DNA of 12,306 nt from Candidatus Sulfopaludibacter sp. SbA3 (GTDB taxonomy: Bacteria > Acidobacteriota > Terriglobia > Bryobacterales > Bryobacteraceae): contig OKRF01000312.1 of assembly GCA_900290315.1 (NCBI GenBank), forward strand, positions 7,297 through 19,602, read 5' to 3'. Shown in pieces: positions 1-7,686 of this stretch. The number at the start of each line of letters is the position of its first letter. The first letter of the stretch is position 1. The translations under genes and the position numbers were made by a program. The notes beneath the pieces were generated by a model, which saw only the letters and a list, made by a program, of their open reading frames with translations, did no database searches and was not told where the DNA came from.

Positions 1-698
1 TGGCGCAACTCGGCGTGCCGCTTGTCTGCTACAACTGGATGGCGGGAATCGGCTGGTATCGCACTCGGACGGACCTGCCCGGCCGCGGCGGCGCGCTCCT
101 CAGCGAATTCGACAACCAGGCCGCCAAGGCACTGGGACCCACCGAATGGGGCGAGGTGAGCGAAGACCGCATCTGGAGCAGCCTGGAGTACTTTCTAAAG
201 GCCGTGATTCCGGTGGCGGAGCAACACAACGTCAAGATGGCCCTGCATCCGGACGATCCGCCGATCTCGCCGCTGCGCGGCGTCGGCCGCATTCTGACCA
301 GCGCCGCGAACTATCGCCGCATTCTGAATATGGTTCCGAGTCCCGTCAACGGAATCACGTTTTGCCAGGCGAATTTCAAACTGATGGGCGAAGATATCGC
401 GGCGCTGGCGCGCGAATGGTGCTTGCAGAAGAAAATCTTCTTCGTGCACTTCCGCGACGTGGAAGGCACGCGCGAGCATTTCCGCGAAGTATTCCACGAT
501 AGCAGTCCCGTGGATCTGGCGCAGATGCTGCGGATCTACCATGAGTGCGGATTCGAGGGCCCCATTCGCCCCGATCATGCTCCGACGCTCGACGGAGAAG
601 CCAACGACAAGCCTGGATACGCCATGGGCGGCAAAGTGCTCGCCATCGGGTATATGAAGGGCGCCATGGACGCGCTCGGCATTCCCTACGCGCATTGA
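1..698 (+). CDS. uxuA: Mannonate dehydratase, 3' part (5' end outside window)
   Basis: This enzyme removes water from D-mannonate to give 2-keto-3-deoxygluconate in hexuronate breakdown and acts in the cytoplasm. The frame is open from base 3 and ends at TGA 696-698, leaving about 231 residues; UxuA proteins are usually about 340-395 residues, so the N-terminal part is missing. The four residues I know as metal ligands in this family are in order: His in the HPDD motif (codon 246), Cys in ITFCQ (363), His in VHFRD (447) and Asp in RPDH (573). The C-terminal stretch with GYAMGGKVLAIGYMKG is also typical. The GTG at 15 lies inside conserved sequence and is not the true start. A hairpin terminator follows at once, so this gene ends a separate transcript from the receptor operon downstream. 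No defect is visible in the part seen. Confidence 0.88.
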   Translation, partial: AQLGVPLVCYNWMAGIGWYRTRTDLPGRGGALLSEFDNQAAKALGPTEWGEVSEDRIWSSLEYFLKAVIPVAEQHNVKMALHPDDPPISPLRGVGRILTSAANYRRILNMVPSPVNGITFCQANFKLMGEDIAALAREWCLQKKIFFVHFRDVEGTREHFREVFHDSSPVDLAQMLRIYHECGFEGPIRPDHAPTLDGEANDKPGYAMGGKVLAIGYMKGAMDALGIPYAH

Positions 699-701
699 CG
701 A

Positions 702-727
702 CGATTCACGTTTGGTGAATCGGTTTT
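702..727 (+). terminator. Rho-independent terminator after uxuA
   Basis: A perfect 8-bp stem (CGATTCAC at 702-709 with GTGAATCG at 715-722) with a 5-nt loop GTTTG is followed by GTTTT. It begins 4 bases after the uxuA stop codon, which fits a terminator separating uxuA from the receptor gene. Confidence 0.7.
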
Positions 728-740
728 CGAAATAATTCAA

Positions 741-769
741 TTGCGTTCCGGAGTGCCGGGTCTTATGTT
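741..769 (+). promoter_or_regulatory. Possible sigma70-type promoter of the receptor operon
   Basis: TTGCGT (741-746) and TATGTT (764-769) are separated by 17 bases and lie between the uxuA terminator and the receptor start. The boxes match the consensus only partly (about 3 of 6 and 4 of 6), so this rests mostly on position and spacing. No clear operator was seen. Confidence 0.3.
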
Positions 770-802
770 CAACGTGAAGCAGCTTCCGGGAGTGAGGTGT
801 AT

Positions 803-3800
803 ATGCGATCTACGTTGCTCGTAATTGCGGTTTTCCTGGCCTTCGCAGCGGCCGCCGCCGCCCAAACCACAAGCGGTTCGATCACCGGTTCGGTGGTGGA
901 TCAGCAGGGCGCGCCCGTAGCCGGCGCACTGGTCAGCATCAAGAATATGGATACGAACGCCGTGTTTACGGCCAAGACGCGAATCGGCGGCGACTTTATC
1001 GTCACGGATTTGCAGGCGGCCCCTTACACGGTCACGGTCGAGCAGAGCGGCTTTAAGAAGATCGAACAGAGCAACGTGGTGCTCACCGCGAACACCAACA
1101 TCTCCATCGGACAGGTGCAACTTCAGGTGGGCGCCATCCAGCAGACTGTGGAAGTGGTCGCGCAGGGAGCGCAACTGGAGGCTACGTCCTCCGATCAATC
1201 CACCGGCATCGTGGGAACGCAGATCGAGAACACCGAGGTGAACGGCCGCAGCGTGCTGGCGCTGCTCTCGCTGGTTCCCGGTATGTACACGGACGGCGAT
1301 TTCTCCGTGGTGAATAATCAAACGGGCAATATCTATACCAACGGAACCCGCGGCACCAGTTTCAACCTGACCATGAACGGCGCAAGCAACATCGATACCG
1401 GCAGCAATAGCAAGATGATGGCCACGGTCAGCCTGGACGCCATCCAGGAAGTGCACGTCATGACCGCCAATTTCGATGCGCAATACGGCAAGAACGCCGG
1501 CGGCCAGATCATGGTGATCACCAAGAGCGGGTCCACCACTTTCCACGGTGCGGGCTTCTGGTACTACCGCGATCGCGGTTTAAACGCGAATACGTGGATG
1601 AATGATCGCGATGGCGTGCGCAAGCCGTATTATCACTACAACTACGAAGGCTACAATTTGGGCGGCCCGGCTTACATCCCGGGGAAGTTCAATCGCGCCA
1701 AAGACAAGCTGTTCTTTTTCTGGAGCGAGGAATACCAGCAGCAGTTGATTCCGCAATCTTCGGCCGTCCACGTGACCGTTCCCACCGCTTTGGAGCGGCA
1801 GGGAAACTTCTCCCAGACGCTCACGAACAACAACACGACTACACCGTACTCACCGAAGGACTACACGACGGGCGCGCCGTTTCCGGGTGGCATTATCCCC
1901 GCAAGCAAGTTGTACGCACCCGGCTTGGCGGTCCTGAATCTGTATCCGCTGCCCAATGTCTCCGGCCAAACGGGGTATAACTACCAGTCGCAGGTCTCCA
2001 GTTCCGAGCCGCGCCACGAGCAATTGCTAAGGCTGGATTACAATGCCACCGAAAAATGGCGCTTTTCCGGATCCTGGACCAACCTTGCCAAAGACGTCCT
2101 GACGGGCGACTATTGCCCATCAGGCTACTCGTTGTGCCCCAATTTTCCACTGACGCCGATTCAGTACAAACATCCCGGATACATCGCCGTGCTGAATGCC
2201 ACGCGAACGATCAGCCCCACGTTAGTCAACGAGACCATTTTCGATATCGCGCACCACCCGGTAACGGTTCTGCCTACGGACCCCAACGCGCTGACCGCTA
2301 CCGCGACGGGAGTTAACCTGCCCACCTTGTACCCGGCATACGATAACTGGATTCCGCGCATCAGCTTCAACGGCAGCCGCATCAGCAACGCCCCGTCTTT
2401 CGATACCGGCGGCGGCGAATGGAGCCCTTTCAATACTTATAATTCGACCATTGAGTGGATCGATAACCTGAGCAAGGTGTTTAACACGCACGTGGTCAAA
2501 GCGGGCGTCTTCATTCACCGCAATCGCAAGGACCAGAGCGCTTACGCCAAGACCGAAGGACATTATGACTGGGGCGACAATTCCGCCAATCCCTATGACA
2601 CGGGTTTTGGCTTTGCCAATGCAGCCATCGGCACGTATTACTCGTTTGCCGACGCCAGTAAATATGTCACCGGGCAGTACCGGTATACCAACGCCGAATT
2701 CTACCTGCAGGATAGTTGGAAGGCCCTTCCGCGCCTGACACTCAACTACGGAATCCGCGCTTATTACATCCAGCCGTACTACGATAAGGGTGAGAATACA
2801 TCAAATTTCCTGCCTAACGACTATGACGCCTCGCAGGCAGTGCGGCTCTACTATCCCGCGATCGTCAACGGCACCAAGGTAGGGCTCGACCGCGCTACCG
2901 GCCAGACTGTCTCTTCTTTCCTGGTCGGCCAGATTGTGCCCGGCTCCGGGAACATGGCCGATGGCCTGCTGCAGGCGGGTCACGGAATCAGCCCCTACTT
3001 GATGAAGAGTCCCGGGTTATTGTGGGCTCCGCGTGTCGGTCTGGCTTGGGATGTCACGGGCAAACAGAATCTGGTCTTTCGAGCCGGCGGGGGCGTTTAC
3101 TACGACCGCTACCAGGGCAACGACATTTTCAACATGATCACCAACCCGCCCTCCATCGTTCAGCCGACCATCTATAACGGATTCGCGCAGAATATCGGCC
3201 AGTCTGGCGCGCAGTACTTCGGACCGCCGGGCATTTCGGCCATCGATTACAACGGCAACGTTCCCACAGTGATCAACTTCAGCGCGGGAATCCAGACCAA
3301 GCTTCCCAAGGCGGTTCGCCTGGACCTGAACTATGTGGGCTCCATCAGCCGCCATCTGATGGAGGTGACCAATATCAACGGAATCCCGTATGGGGCGGAT
3401 TTCCTGCCGCAGAATCAGGATCCGACCCTGACGGCCACGTCCAGCACCATCCTGGGCTCCAACGCGCTGAGCAGCAATTTCCTGCGTCCCTATCAGGGCT
3501 ACGGCGCCATTAACCTGGAGGGCTTCGGGGCCACTGGCAATTACAACTCGCTGCAAGCCAAGCTGGATCGTCACTTCGCCAGCGGGCTGTTTGTAAGTTC
3601 GGCGTTCACCTGGAGTAAGTGCCTGGGCACGGCGTTTGGAGATGGGGACAGCTTCCGCATCGATAATCTTTCGCGCTATGCGCTGTATTCCCCGTGCAGC
3701 TATAACATCCCGTTCAACCTGGTGGTGAACTACGTTTATCCGCTGCCGGGAGCGAGCCACTGGGGCGCGCTGAATAATGTTGTAACGCGGGCCGTATCCG

Positions 3801-4288
3801 ATGGTTGGCAGATTGCGGGTCTGTCTCAGTTCCGCAACGGCACCCCGTATTCTGTGGGTTTCAGCGTGCCGAGTTACGGCAACAACCAACTCACCGGCTC
3901 GCAGGACTTTGGCGCGCGTGTCTGGCTGGTGGGCGATCCCCTCGCGGGCATCTCAGGCAGCGACCCCTACAGCCGCATCAATGCGGCGGCTTTCCGGCCG
4001 CCCATGGTGGGCAGCATCGGGATCGAATCGCCGAAGAATTATCTGGTGGGTCCGGGTGTGAACGATTGGGATATGGCTCTACAGCGCCAGTTCAAGTTAA
4101 AGGAGCGGCTCAAGCTGAACTTCCGCGCCGATGCATTCAATATCTTCAATCACGCGCAGTTCAACGGCATCAACAGCACCATTAACTTCACATCCATCAC
4201 GAACCCGACTCCCACCAACCTGCCGTACCGGTCGGACGGCACGTTCAACGTGACCTGCCGTACCGGTCGGACGGCACGTTCAACGTGA
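803..4288 (+). CDS. Oar-like TonB-dependent outer-membrane receptor, C-terminus frameshifted
   Basis: This is a TonB-dependent receptor of the large acidobacterial type, probably importing a saccharide or sugar acid across the outer membrane. From ATG 803 it reads 1161 residues: signal peptide (about 1-20, ending AAAA before QTT), a carboxypeptidase-regulatory/Ig-like domain (about 26-110, GSITGSVVDQQGAPVAGA), a plug (about 130-240, with NGRSVLALLSLVPG and GGQIMVITKSGSTTFHG), then a long beta-barrel rich in aromatic and Asn residues. ATG 803 is preferred over GTG 797 because GAGG at 794-797 sits 5 bases before it and would overlap the GTG. The gene should end with 26 more residues finishing SPRVMQLMVKVTF, the usual terminal beta-strand with a last Phe. 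A 35-bp tandem duplication shifts the frame, so the protein now ends in 11 unrelated residues after FNV. A protein without its terminal strand would probably fold poorly in the outer membrane. It is first in the operon; the ligand is unknown. Confidence 0.88.
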   Translation: MRSTLLVIAVFLAFAAAAAAQTTSGSITGSVVDQQGAPVAGALVSIKNMDTNAVFTAKTRIGGDFIVTDLQAAPYTVTVEQSGFKKIEQSNVVLTANTNISIGQVQLQVGAIQQTVEVVAQGAQLEATSSDQSTGIVGTQIENTEVNGRSVLALLSLVPGMYTDGDFSVVNNQTGNIYTNGTRGTSFNLTMNGASNIDTGSNSKMMATVSLDAIQEVHVMTANFDAQYGKNAGGQIMVITKSGSTTFHGAGFWYYRDRGLNANTWMNDRDGVRKPYYHYNYEGYNLGGPAYIPGKFNRAKDKLFFFWSEEYQQQLIPQSSAVHVTVPTALERQGNFSQTLTNNNTTTPYSPKDYTTGAPFPGGIIPASKLYAPGLAVLNLYPLPNVSGQTGYNYQSQVSSSEPRHEQLLRLDYNATEKWRFSGSWTNLAKDVLTGDYCPSGYSLCPNFPLTPIQYKHPGYIAVLNATRTISPTLVNETIFDIAHHPVTVLPTDPNALTATATGVNLPTLYPAYDNWIPRISFNGSRISNAPSFDTGGGEWSPFNTYNSTIEWIDNLSKVFNTHVVKAGVFIHRNRKDQSAYAKTEGHYDWGDNSANPYDTGFGFANAAIGTYYSFADASKYVTGQYRYTNAEFYLQDSWKALPRLTLNYGIRAYYIQPYYDKGENTSNFLPNDYDASQAVRLYYPAIVNGTKVGLDRATGQTVSSFLVGQIVPGSGNMADGLLQAGHGISPYLMKSPGLLWAPRVGLAWDVTGKQNLVFRAGGGVYYDRYQGNDIFNMITNPPSIVQPTIYNGFAQNIGQSGAQYFGPPGISAIDYNGNVPTVINFSAGIQTKLPKAVRLDLNYVGSISRHLMEVTNINGIPYGADFLPQNQDPTLTATSSTILGSNALSSNFLRPYQGYGAINLEGFGATGNYNSLQAKLDRHFASGLFVSSAFTWSKCLGTAFGDGDSFRIDNLSRYALYSPCSYNIPFNLVVNYVYPLPGASHWGALNNVVTRAVSDGWQIAGLSQFRNGTPYSVGFSVPSYGNNQLTGSQDFGARVWLVGDPLAGISGSDPYSRINAAAFRPPMVGSIGIESPKNYLVGPGVNDWDMALQRQFKLKERLKLNFRADAFNIFNHAQFNGINSTINFTSITNPTPTNLPYRSDGTFNVTCRTGRTARST
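4218..4288 (+). repeat. Exact 35-bp tandem duplication in the receptor gene
   Basis: Bases 4218-4253 recur exactly at 4253-4288, a period of 35 (for example TGCCGTACCGG at 4221 and again at 4256). There are two copies with no mismatch. Because 35 is not a multiple of 3, translation leaves the receptor frame after the first copy and stops at 4286-4288. Deleting one copy joins FNV to SNKNGFGTVSGVRSPR and then MQLMVKVTF, with a stop at 4366-4368, giving a 1176-residue receptor with a canonical C-terminus. Confidence 0.95.
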
Positions 4289-4368
4289 GCAACAAGAACG
4301 GCTTCGGTACGGTGAGCGGCGTGCGTAGTCCGCGCGTCATGCAGTTGATGGTGAAGGTGACTTTCTGA
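4289..4368 (+). pseudogene. Displaced last exon-like tail of the receptor (out of frame)
   Basis: Read in the frame of the second repeat copy, this stretch encodes the missing terminal strand of the receptor, with GFGTVSGVRSPR and VMQLMVKVTF, ending at TGA 4366-4368. It has no start codon or ribosome binding site of its own and is coding only in continuity with the receptor. Its good preservation means the frameshift is recent, reversible, or an assembly error. Confidence 0.8.
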
Positions 4369-4416
4369 CGAAAGGCCGGGGCTGCCAGGCGTGCGCCCCT
4401 TTCCCATAGGTGCAAT

Positions 4417-5760
4417 ATGTCTCCTACCCGCCGCGCCATGCTGGGCGCACTCACAGCGGCGTCTTACTCGCGGATCCGGGGCGCAAATGAGCGCGTGCAA
4501 CTCGGGTTCATTGGATACGGGCTAATCGGCAAGCAGCACGTCAGCGACTTCTCCAAACTGCCGGATGCGGAGTGCGCCGCGGTGGCGGAAGTCCATTCCG
4601 CACGCCTGGACGAAGGCATCACCGCGTGCGGAGGCCGTGCCCGGCCCTATCGCGACTTCCGCAAGTTGCTCGACGATAACGACCTTCAGGCGGTGGTGCT
4701 CTCCACGCCCGATCACTGGCACTGCGCCATGACGATTCTGGCATGCGCGGCGGGCAAAGACGTCTATGTCGAAAAGCCAATGACGGTGTTCGTTCGCGAG
4801 GGCCGGTGGATGGCCGAAGCCGCGCGCAAGTATCAGCGCGTTGTGCAGGTGGGCACCCAGCAGCGCAGCGGGCAGCACTATGCCAAGGCTATCGGACTGA
4901 TGAGGGCCGGCGCCATCGGCGACATCCACGCGGCGCGAATCGCCATGTACCGGAATGCCATGCCGGGATTCGGCAGTCCCGCGGACGGCGTAGCGCCCGG
5001 CGGATTCGACTACGACATGTGGCTGGGGCCCGCGCCCATGCGGCCCTACAATCCGAATCGCGGGATCTACCACTTCCGCTGGTATTGGGATTATTCCGGC
5101 GGCCAAATGACCAACTTGGGCGCGCACGATGTAGACGTGGTGCAATGGCTTTTGAACTCCGATGGTCCAAAGGCTGTGTCCTCGATGGGCGGACGGTGGT
5201 CGCTGCAGGACAACGGCGAGACTCCCGACACGCAGGACGCGACATTTCTGTACGAGCCCAACCTGGTGCTCCAGTGGTCGATGAGGGAGGCGGGCGTGGG
5301 CCGGGGCCAGGGACAAGGCCTGGAATTCTTCGGGACCAAAGGCAGCATGACGCTGTCGCGCGGCGGCTTCCAGATTTATCCTGACATGAAGCAGCCTCCG
5401 GAAAACCTGATTCCGCAGATTCTCGGACACCCTGCCGGCGGCCCGGTCAAGACTCCCGCACAGCCGGTTCCCTGGATCGAGGCGTCGAAGGAAGCGGCCA
5501 CCAATAATCTGTTCACGGCGCACGCGCGGAATTTCGTGGATCGCGTAAAGTCGCGGCGCCAACCCAACGCCACCGTGGAGAACGGGCATCGCACCGCAAC
5601 CGCCTGCCACCTGGCCAACATCTCGCTGCGCCTGGGAGGCCGCGCCATCCGCTGGGATTCCCGGCAAGAAGAGATCGTGGGAGACAAGGAAGCAGCCTCT
5701 TATCTGGTCCGGCCATACCGCCGGCCGTGGGACGAAGTGTTGCGCCTGGTGAACGGATGA
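4417..5760 (+). CDS. Gfo/Idh/MocA family oxidoreductase with Tat signal
   Basis: This is a 447-residue NAD(P)-dependent sugar or sugar-alcohol oxidoreductase of the glucose-fructose oxidoreductase/inositol dehydrogenase family. The N-terminus MSPTRRAMLGALTAASYS looks like a twin-arginine signal (RR at 5-6), so the folded, cofactor-loaded enzyme is probably exported, as in Zymomonas GFOR. The Rossmann dinucleotide motif GYGLIG lies at 33-38, the family EKP motif at 119-121 (YVEKPMT), and the C-terminal catalytic region contains GGQMTNLGAHDVD (228-240), with His237 a likely active-site residue. Length is normal for the Tat-type members. A weak AGGTG (4408-4412) precedes ATG 4417. The gene lies 48 bases after the restored receptor stop and overlaps the next gene by ATGA, indicating translational coupling. 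The substrate is not readable from the sequence. Confidence 0.88.
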   Translation: MSPTRRAMLGALTAASYSRIRGANERVQLGFIGYGLIGKQHVSDFSKLPDAECAAVAEVHSARLDEGITACGGRARPYRDFRKLLDDNDLQAVVLSTPDHWHCAMTILACAAGKDVYVEKPMTVFVREGRWMAEAARKYQRVVQVGTQQRSGQHYAKAIGLMRAGAIGDIHAARIAMYRNAMPGFGSPADGVAPGGFDYDMWLGPAPMRPYNPNRGIYHFRWYWDYSGGQMTNLGAHDVDVVQWLLNSDGPKAVSSMGGRWSLQDNGETPDTQDATFLYEPNLVLQWSMREAGVGRGQGQGLEFFGTKGSMTLSRGGFQIYPDMKQPPENLIPQILGHPAGGPVKTPAQPVPWIEASKEAATNNLFTAHARNFVDRVKSRRQPNATVENGHRTATACHLANISLRLGGRAIRWDSRQEEIVGDKEAASYLVRPYRRPWDEVLRLVNG

Positions 5761-6383
5761 CGCGCAGGGAACTGATTGGTGCAGCGGTGACGGCTACTGC
5801 CGCGAGCGCCGCTGTTCCCGCGGCCTCGCAAACGACGGTGGGTGTGACCATCGATTGCTATCAGTTCGGGCGGCGCCGCCAGCGTGCGTATCCGATCGCC
5901 GAGAAATATCGTCATCCGCTGGAATTGGAAAATCACAAGGACTGGACCGCCGATGAACTGACCGCGCTCCTGACGCAGTACGGCAGTGAGTATCTTGGAG
6001 TCTGTCTGGACACCGGAAACACTCTCTCGCTGCTGGACGACTACATGGAAGTCGTGGAGTTGCTGGCGCCTTTCTCCAACCGGCGGCGAATTGTCTCCAC
6101 CGTTCGCAGCGCGCGGAAGGACGCGCACTTTACTCTGGAAATGATTACGCGCGATCCTCTGAAGGTGCCGGTGCTGACGGATCGATATTGGGCGACGTTT
6201 CCGGATCGCAATGGGCGAGACCTGACGCGCACGCTGGCGACGGGGCGGGCGAACGCTCCGCGAAATCCTCTACCCGAGATGGCGACTTTAGATCGCGATT
6301 CCCGGATCCGCCTGGAGGAAGACAACGTTCGAGAGTGCCTGGCCTACGCAGCAGCGGAATTGGGAATGGCGGCCCGGCTTTGA
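5757..6383 (+). CDS. Truncated Tat-signal sugar isomerase/epimerase-like TIM-barrel protein
   Basis: This resembles the exported sugar-phosphate isomerase/epimerase (xylose isomerase-like TIM-barrel) family but has only 208 residues, against roughly 290-300 usually. ATG 5757 overlaps the previous stop codon (ATGA) and begins a Tat-like signal, MTRRELIGAAVTATAASAAV. Recognisable blocks are LGV-like VGVTIDCY (28-35), PLELENHKDW (54-63), GVCLDTGN (81-88), MEVVELLAPFS (97-107) and LEMITRDPLKVP (128-139). From memory of full-length relatives, about 100 residues are missing between CYQFGRR and AYPIAEK (near 5868-5891), and about 30 between LLAPFS and RRIVSTV (near 6072-6086), the latter normally holding the HLKD metal-binding His. 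The frame stays open across both gaps. It may be inactive, a reduced variant, or an assembly product. The stop abuts the MFS gene. Confidence 0.72.
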   Translation: MTRRELIGAAVTATAASAAVPAASQTTVGVTIDCYQFGRRRQRAYPIAEKYRHPLELENHKDWTADELTALLTQYGSEYLGVCLDTGNTLSLLDDYMEVVELLAPFSNRRRIVSTVRSARKDAHFTLEMITRDPLKVPVLTDRYWATFPDRNGRDLTRTLATGRANAPRNPLPEMATLDRDSRIRLEEDNVRECLAYAAAELGMAARL

Positions 6384-6418
6384 GAACCACGGCACCCTTC
6401 GGACTGCCTTACCGGCGC

Positions 6419-7297
6419 ATGCGCTGGGTCATTGCGGGATGGCTCACGCTCTCCACGGTCTTAAACCTGGTCGATCGTCAGACGCTTTCGATACTGGCCC
6501 CGATGCTGCGCGACAAGTTCCATCTCAGCGTGCAGGACTATTCGCACGTGGTGACGGCCTTCCTGATTTCGTACACCGTGATGTACACGGTGGGCGGCAG
6601 GCTGGTGGACTGGGTGGGCGAACGGATCGGCATGGCGGCGTGCATTCTGTGGTGGTCGCTTTGCACCATGGCGACGGCGCTGGCGCAGGGCGGCCTGAGC
6701 TTGGGCGCCATCCGGTTTCTGTTGGGACTGGGCGAGCCGGGGAACTATCCCGCTGCGCTACGCGCCACCACTCGCTGGTTCCCGAAAGAGGAGCGCGGGC
6801 TGCCGGTGGCCATGTTCTCGTCGGGAAGAGCGGTGGGCAACATGCTGGCGCCGCCGCTGATCAGCGCCCTCACGCTGTATTTCGGCTGGCGCGCGGCATT
6901 CGTCTTGCCGGGAGCGTTGGGACTTTTGTGGCTGGCCGGCTGGCTGTACATCTACCGCCTGCCCGCGGAGCATCCCGGCATCTCCGCCGGGGAATTGCGC
7001 GCGCTCGATGGCGGCGGAGCCAGCGGAGCACCGCCGTCGTGGAGTTCGCTGCTCAGCAACCGCAACGTGCTGGCACTGGTGCTGTCACGGCTGGTTTCCG
7101 ATCCGGTCTGGTATCTGTATCAGTTCTGGATTCCGGTGTATCTGAAGCAGGAGCGCGGATTCACCCTGACCGACATTGGCATGTACGGCTGGATTCCCTT
7201 CGTGGCGGGCGCCATGGGCGGGATGGTGGCGCCATGGGCGGGATGGTGGGCGGCCGCGCGTCCGATGTGCTTATCCGCAAAGGAATGCCGGCACTGA
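6419..7297 (+). CDS. MFS transporter of the hexuronate (ExuT/ACS) type, N-terminal part, frameshifted
   Basis: This is the first 292-codon part of a major facilitator symporter that would import an organic or sugar acid through the inner membrane. It starts RWVIAGWLTLSTVLNLVDR, has loop motif A GGRLVDWVGERIG (59-71), and has the family signature RFLLGLGEPGNYPAA (99-113) with WFPKEERG (120-127), close to ExuT and other anion:cation symporters. ATG 6419 is the first ATG before the first helix, but no good ribosome binding site precedes it; TTG 6380, overlapping the upstream stop as TTGA, is an alternative. A 20-bp tandem duplication at 7208-7249 shifts the frame after GAMGGMV (264-270), in about the eighth helix, and the protein ends after 22 foreign residues. 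Without the duplication the gene would read to 7686 as one 415-residue protein. As written, the product lacks about four helices and is unlikely to transport. Confidence 0.82.
   Translation: MRWVIAGWLTLSTVLNLVDRQTLSILAPMLRDKFHLSVQDYSHVVTAFLISYTVMYTVGGRLVDWVGERIGMAACILWWSLCTMATALAQGGLSLGAIRFLLGLGEPGNYPAALRATTRWFPKEERGLPVAMFSSGRAVGNMLAPPLISALTLYFGWRAAFVLPGALGLLWLAGWLYIYRLPAEHPGISAGELRALDGGGASGAPPSWSSLLSNRNVLALVLSRLVSDPVWYLYQFWIPVYLKQERGFTLTDIGMYGWIPFVAGAMGGMVAPWAGWWAAARPMCLSAKECRH
7208..7249 (+). repeat. Exact 20-bp tandem duplication in the MFS gene
   Basis: Bases 7208-7229 recur exactly at 7228-7249, a period of 20; the unit is GCCATGGGCGGGATGGTGGC at 7211-7230, repeated at 7231-7250 with a change only in the last base. 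Since 20 is not a multiple of 3, the transporter frame breaks. Removing one copy joins FVAGAMGGMV to GGRASDVLIRKG and restores the whole transporter. Confidence 0.95.
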
Positions 7298-7686
7298 AGG
7301 CGCGTCCTTTGATTTTGTATATCTCCGCGGCAGTGGCTCCGTTTGGTCTCCTCATCGCTCACGTACATTCCGCAACTGTGGCCATCGCCCTGATCGCGAT
7401 CGTAGCGTTCGTGGTGTATTCCTGGTTCATCAATACGGCAGCGATGATTCCCGATGTTGTGCCGGAGAACGCGGTGGGCTCGGTGCTGGGAATTATGGGT
7501 ACGGCCGGAGGCCTGGGCGGCGCGTTGTTCCAGCCGCTGGTCGGCTATCTGGTGGCGCATTATTCTTTCGCGCCGGTCTTCGCGATGGCGGGTTCGATGC
7601 ATCTGGCGGGCGCGCTGATTCTCTGGTCTCTCAAACGGGACGTAAAGGCGCCGTCACTGATTTGCGAGGAGGTTCATGAGGCTTAA
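7234..7686 (+). CDS. MFS transporter, C-terminal part in shifted frame
   Basis: This is the rest of the same transporter: about 150 codons reading MGGMVGGRASDVLIRKG, then several hydrophobic helices (PLILYISAAVAPFGLLIAHV, IALIAIVAFVVYSWFI) and the conserved late-MFS segment PENAVGSVLGIMGTAGGLGG before the final helix. It ends at TAA 7684-7686. ATG 7234 is created by the second copy of the 20-bp repeat and has no convincing ribosome binding site except the G-rich repeat itself, so independent translation is doubtful. The sequence shows no further damage, which argues for a very recent, reversible or artificial frameshift. Its end overlaps the SDR gene by 11 bases. Confidence 0.78.
   Translation: MGGMVGGRASDVLIRKGMPALKARPLILYISAAVAPFGLLIAHVHSATVAIALIAIVAFVVYSWFINTAAMIPDVVPENAVGSVLGIMGTAGGLGGALFQPLVGYLVAHYSFAPVFAMAGSMHLAGALILWSLKRDVKAPSLICEEVHEA

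Noticed and set aside
737..1546. 269-codon open frame on the minus strand inside the receptor gene
   Set aside because: It lies opposite the signal peptide, regulatory and plug domains of a clearly recognised receptor; its His/Gly/Val-rich product has no domain, and it reflects codon bias of the plus strand.
3017..3889. 290-codon minus-strand open frame
   Set aside because: It is antisense to the receptor beta-barrel with no recognisable domain or ribosome binding site; a shadow of GC-rich coding sequence.
4522..5667. 381-codon minus-strand open frame
   Set aside because: It is opposite the Gfo/Idh/MocA gene whose motifs are all present; the antisense product has no recognisable fold.
6188..6418. 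Upstream extension of the MFS reading frame to 6188
   Set aside because: The extra residues are Arg/Ser/Gly-rich, overlap the isomerase C-terminus and precede the natural start of the first helix, so they are not part of the transporter.
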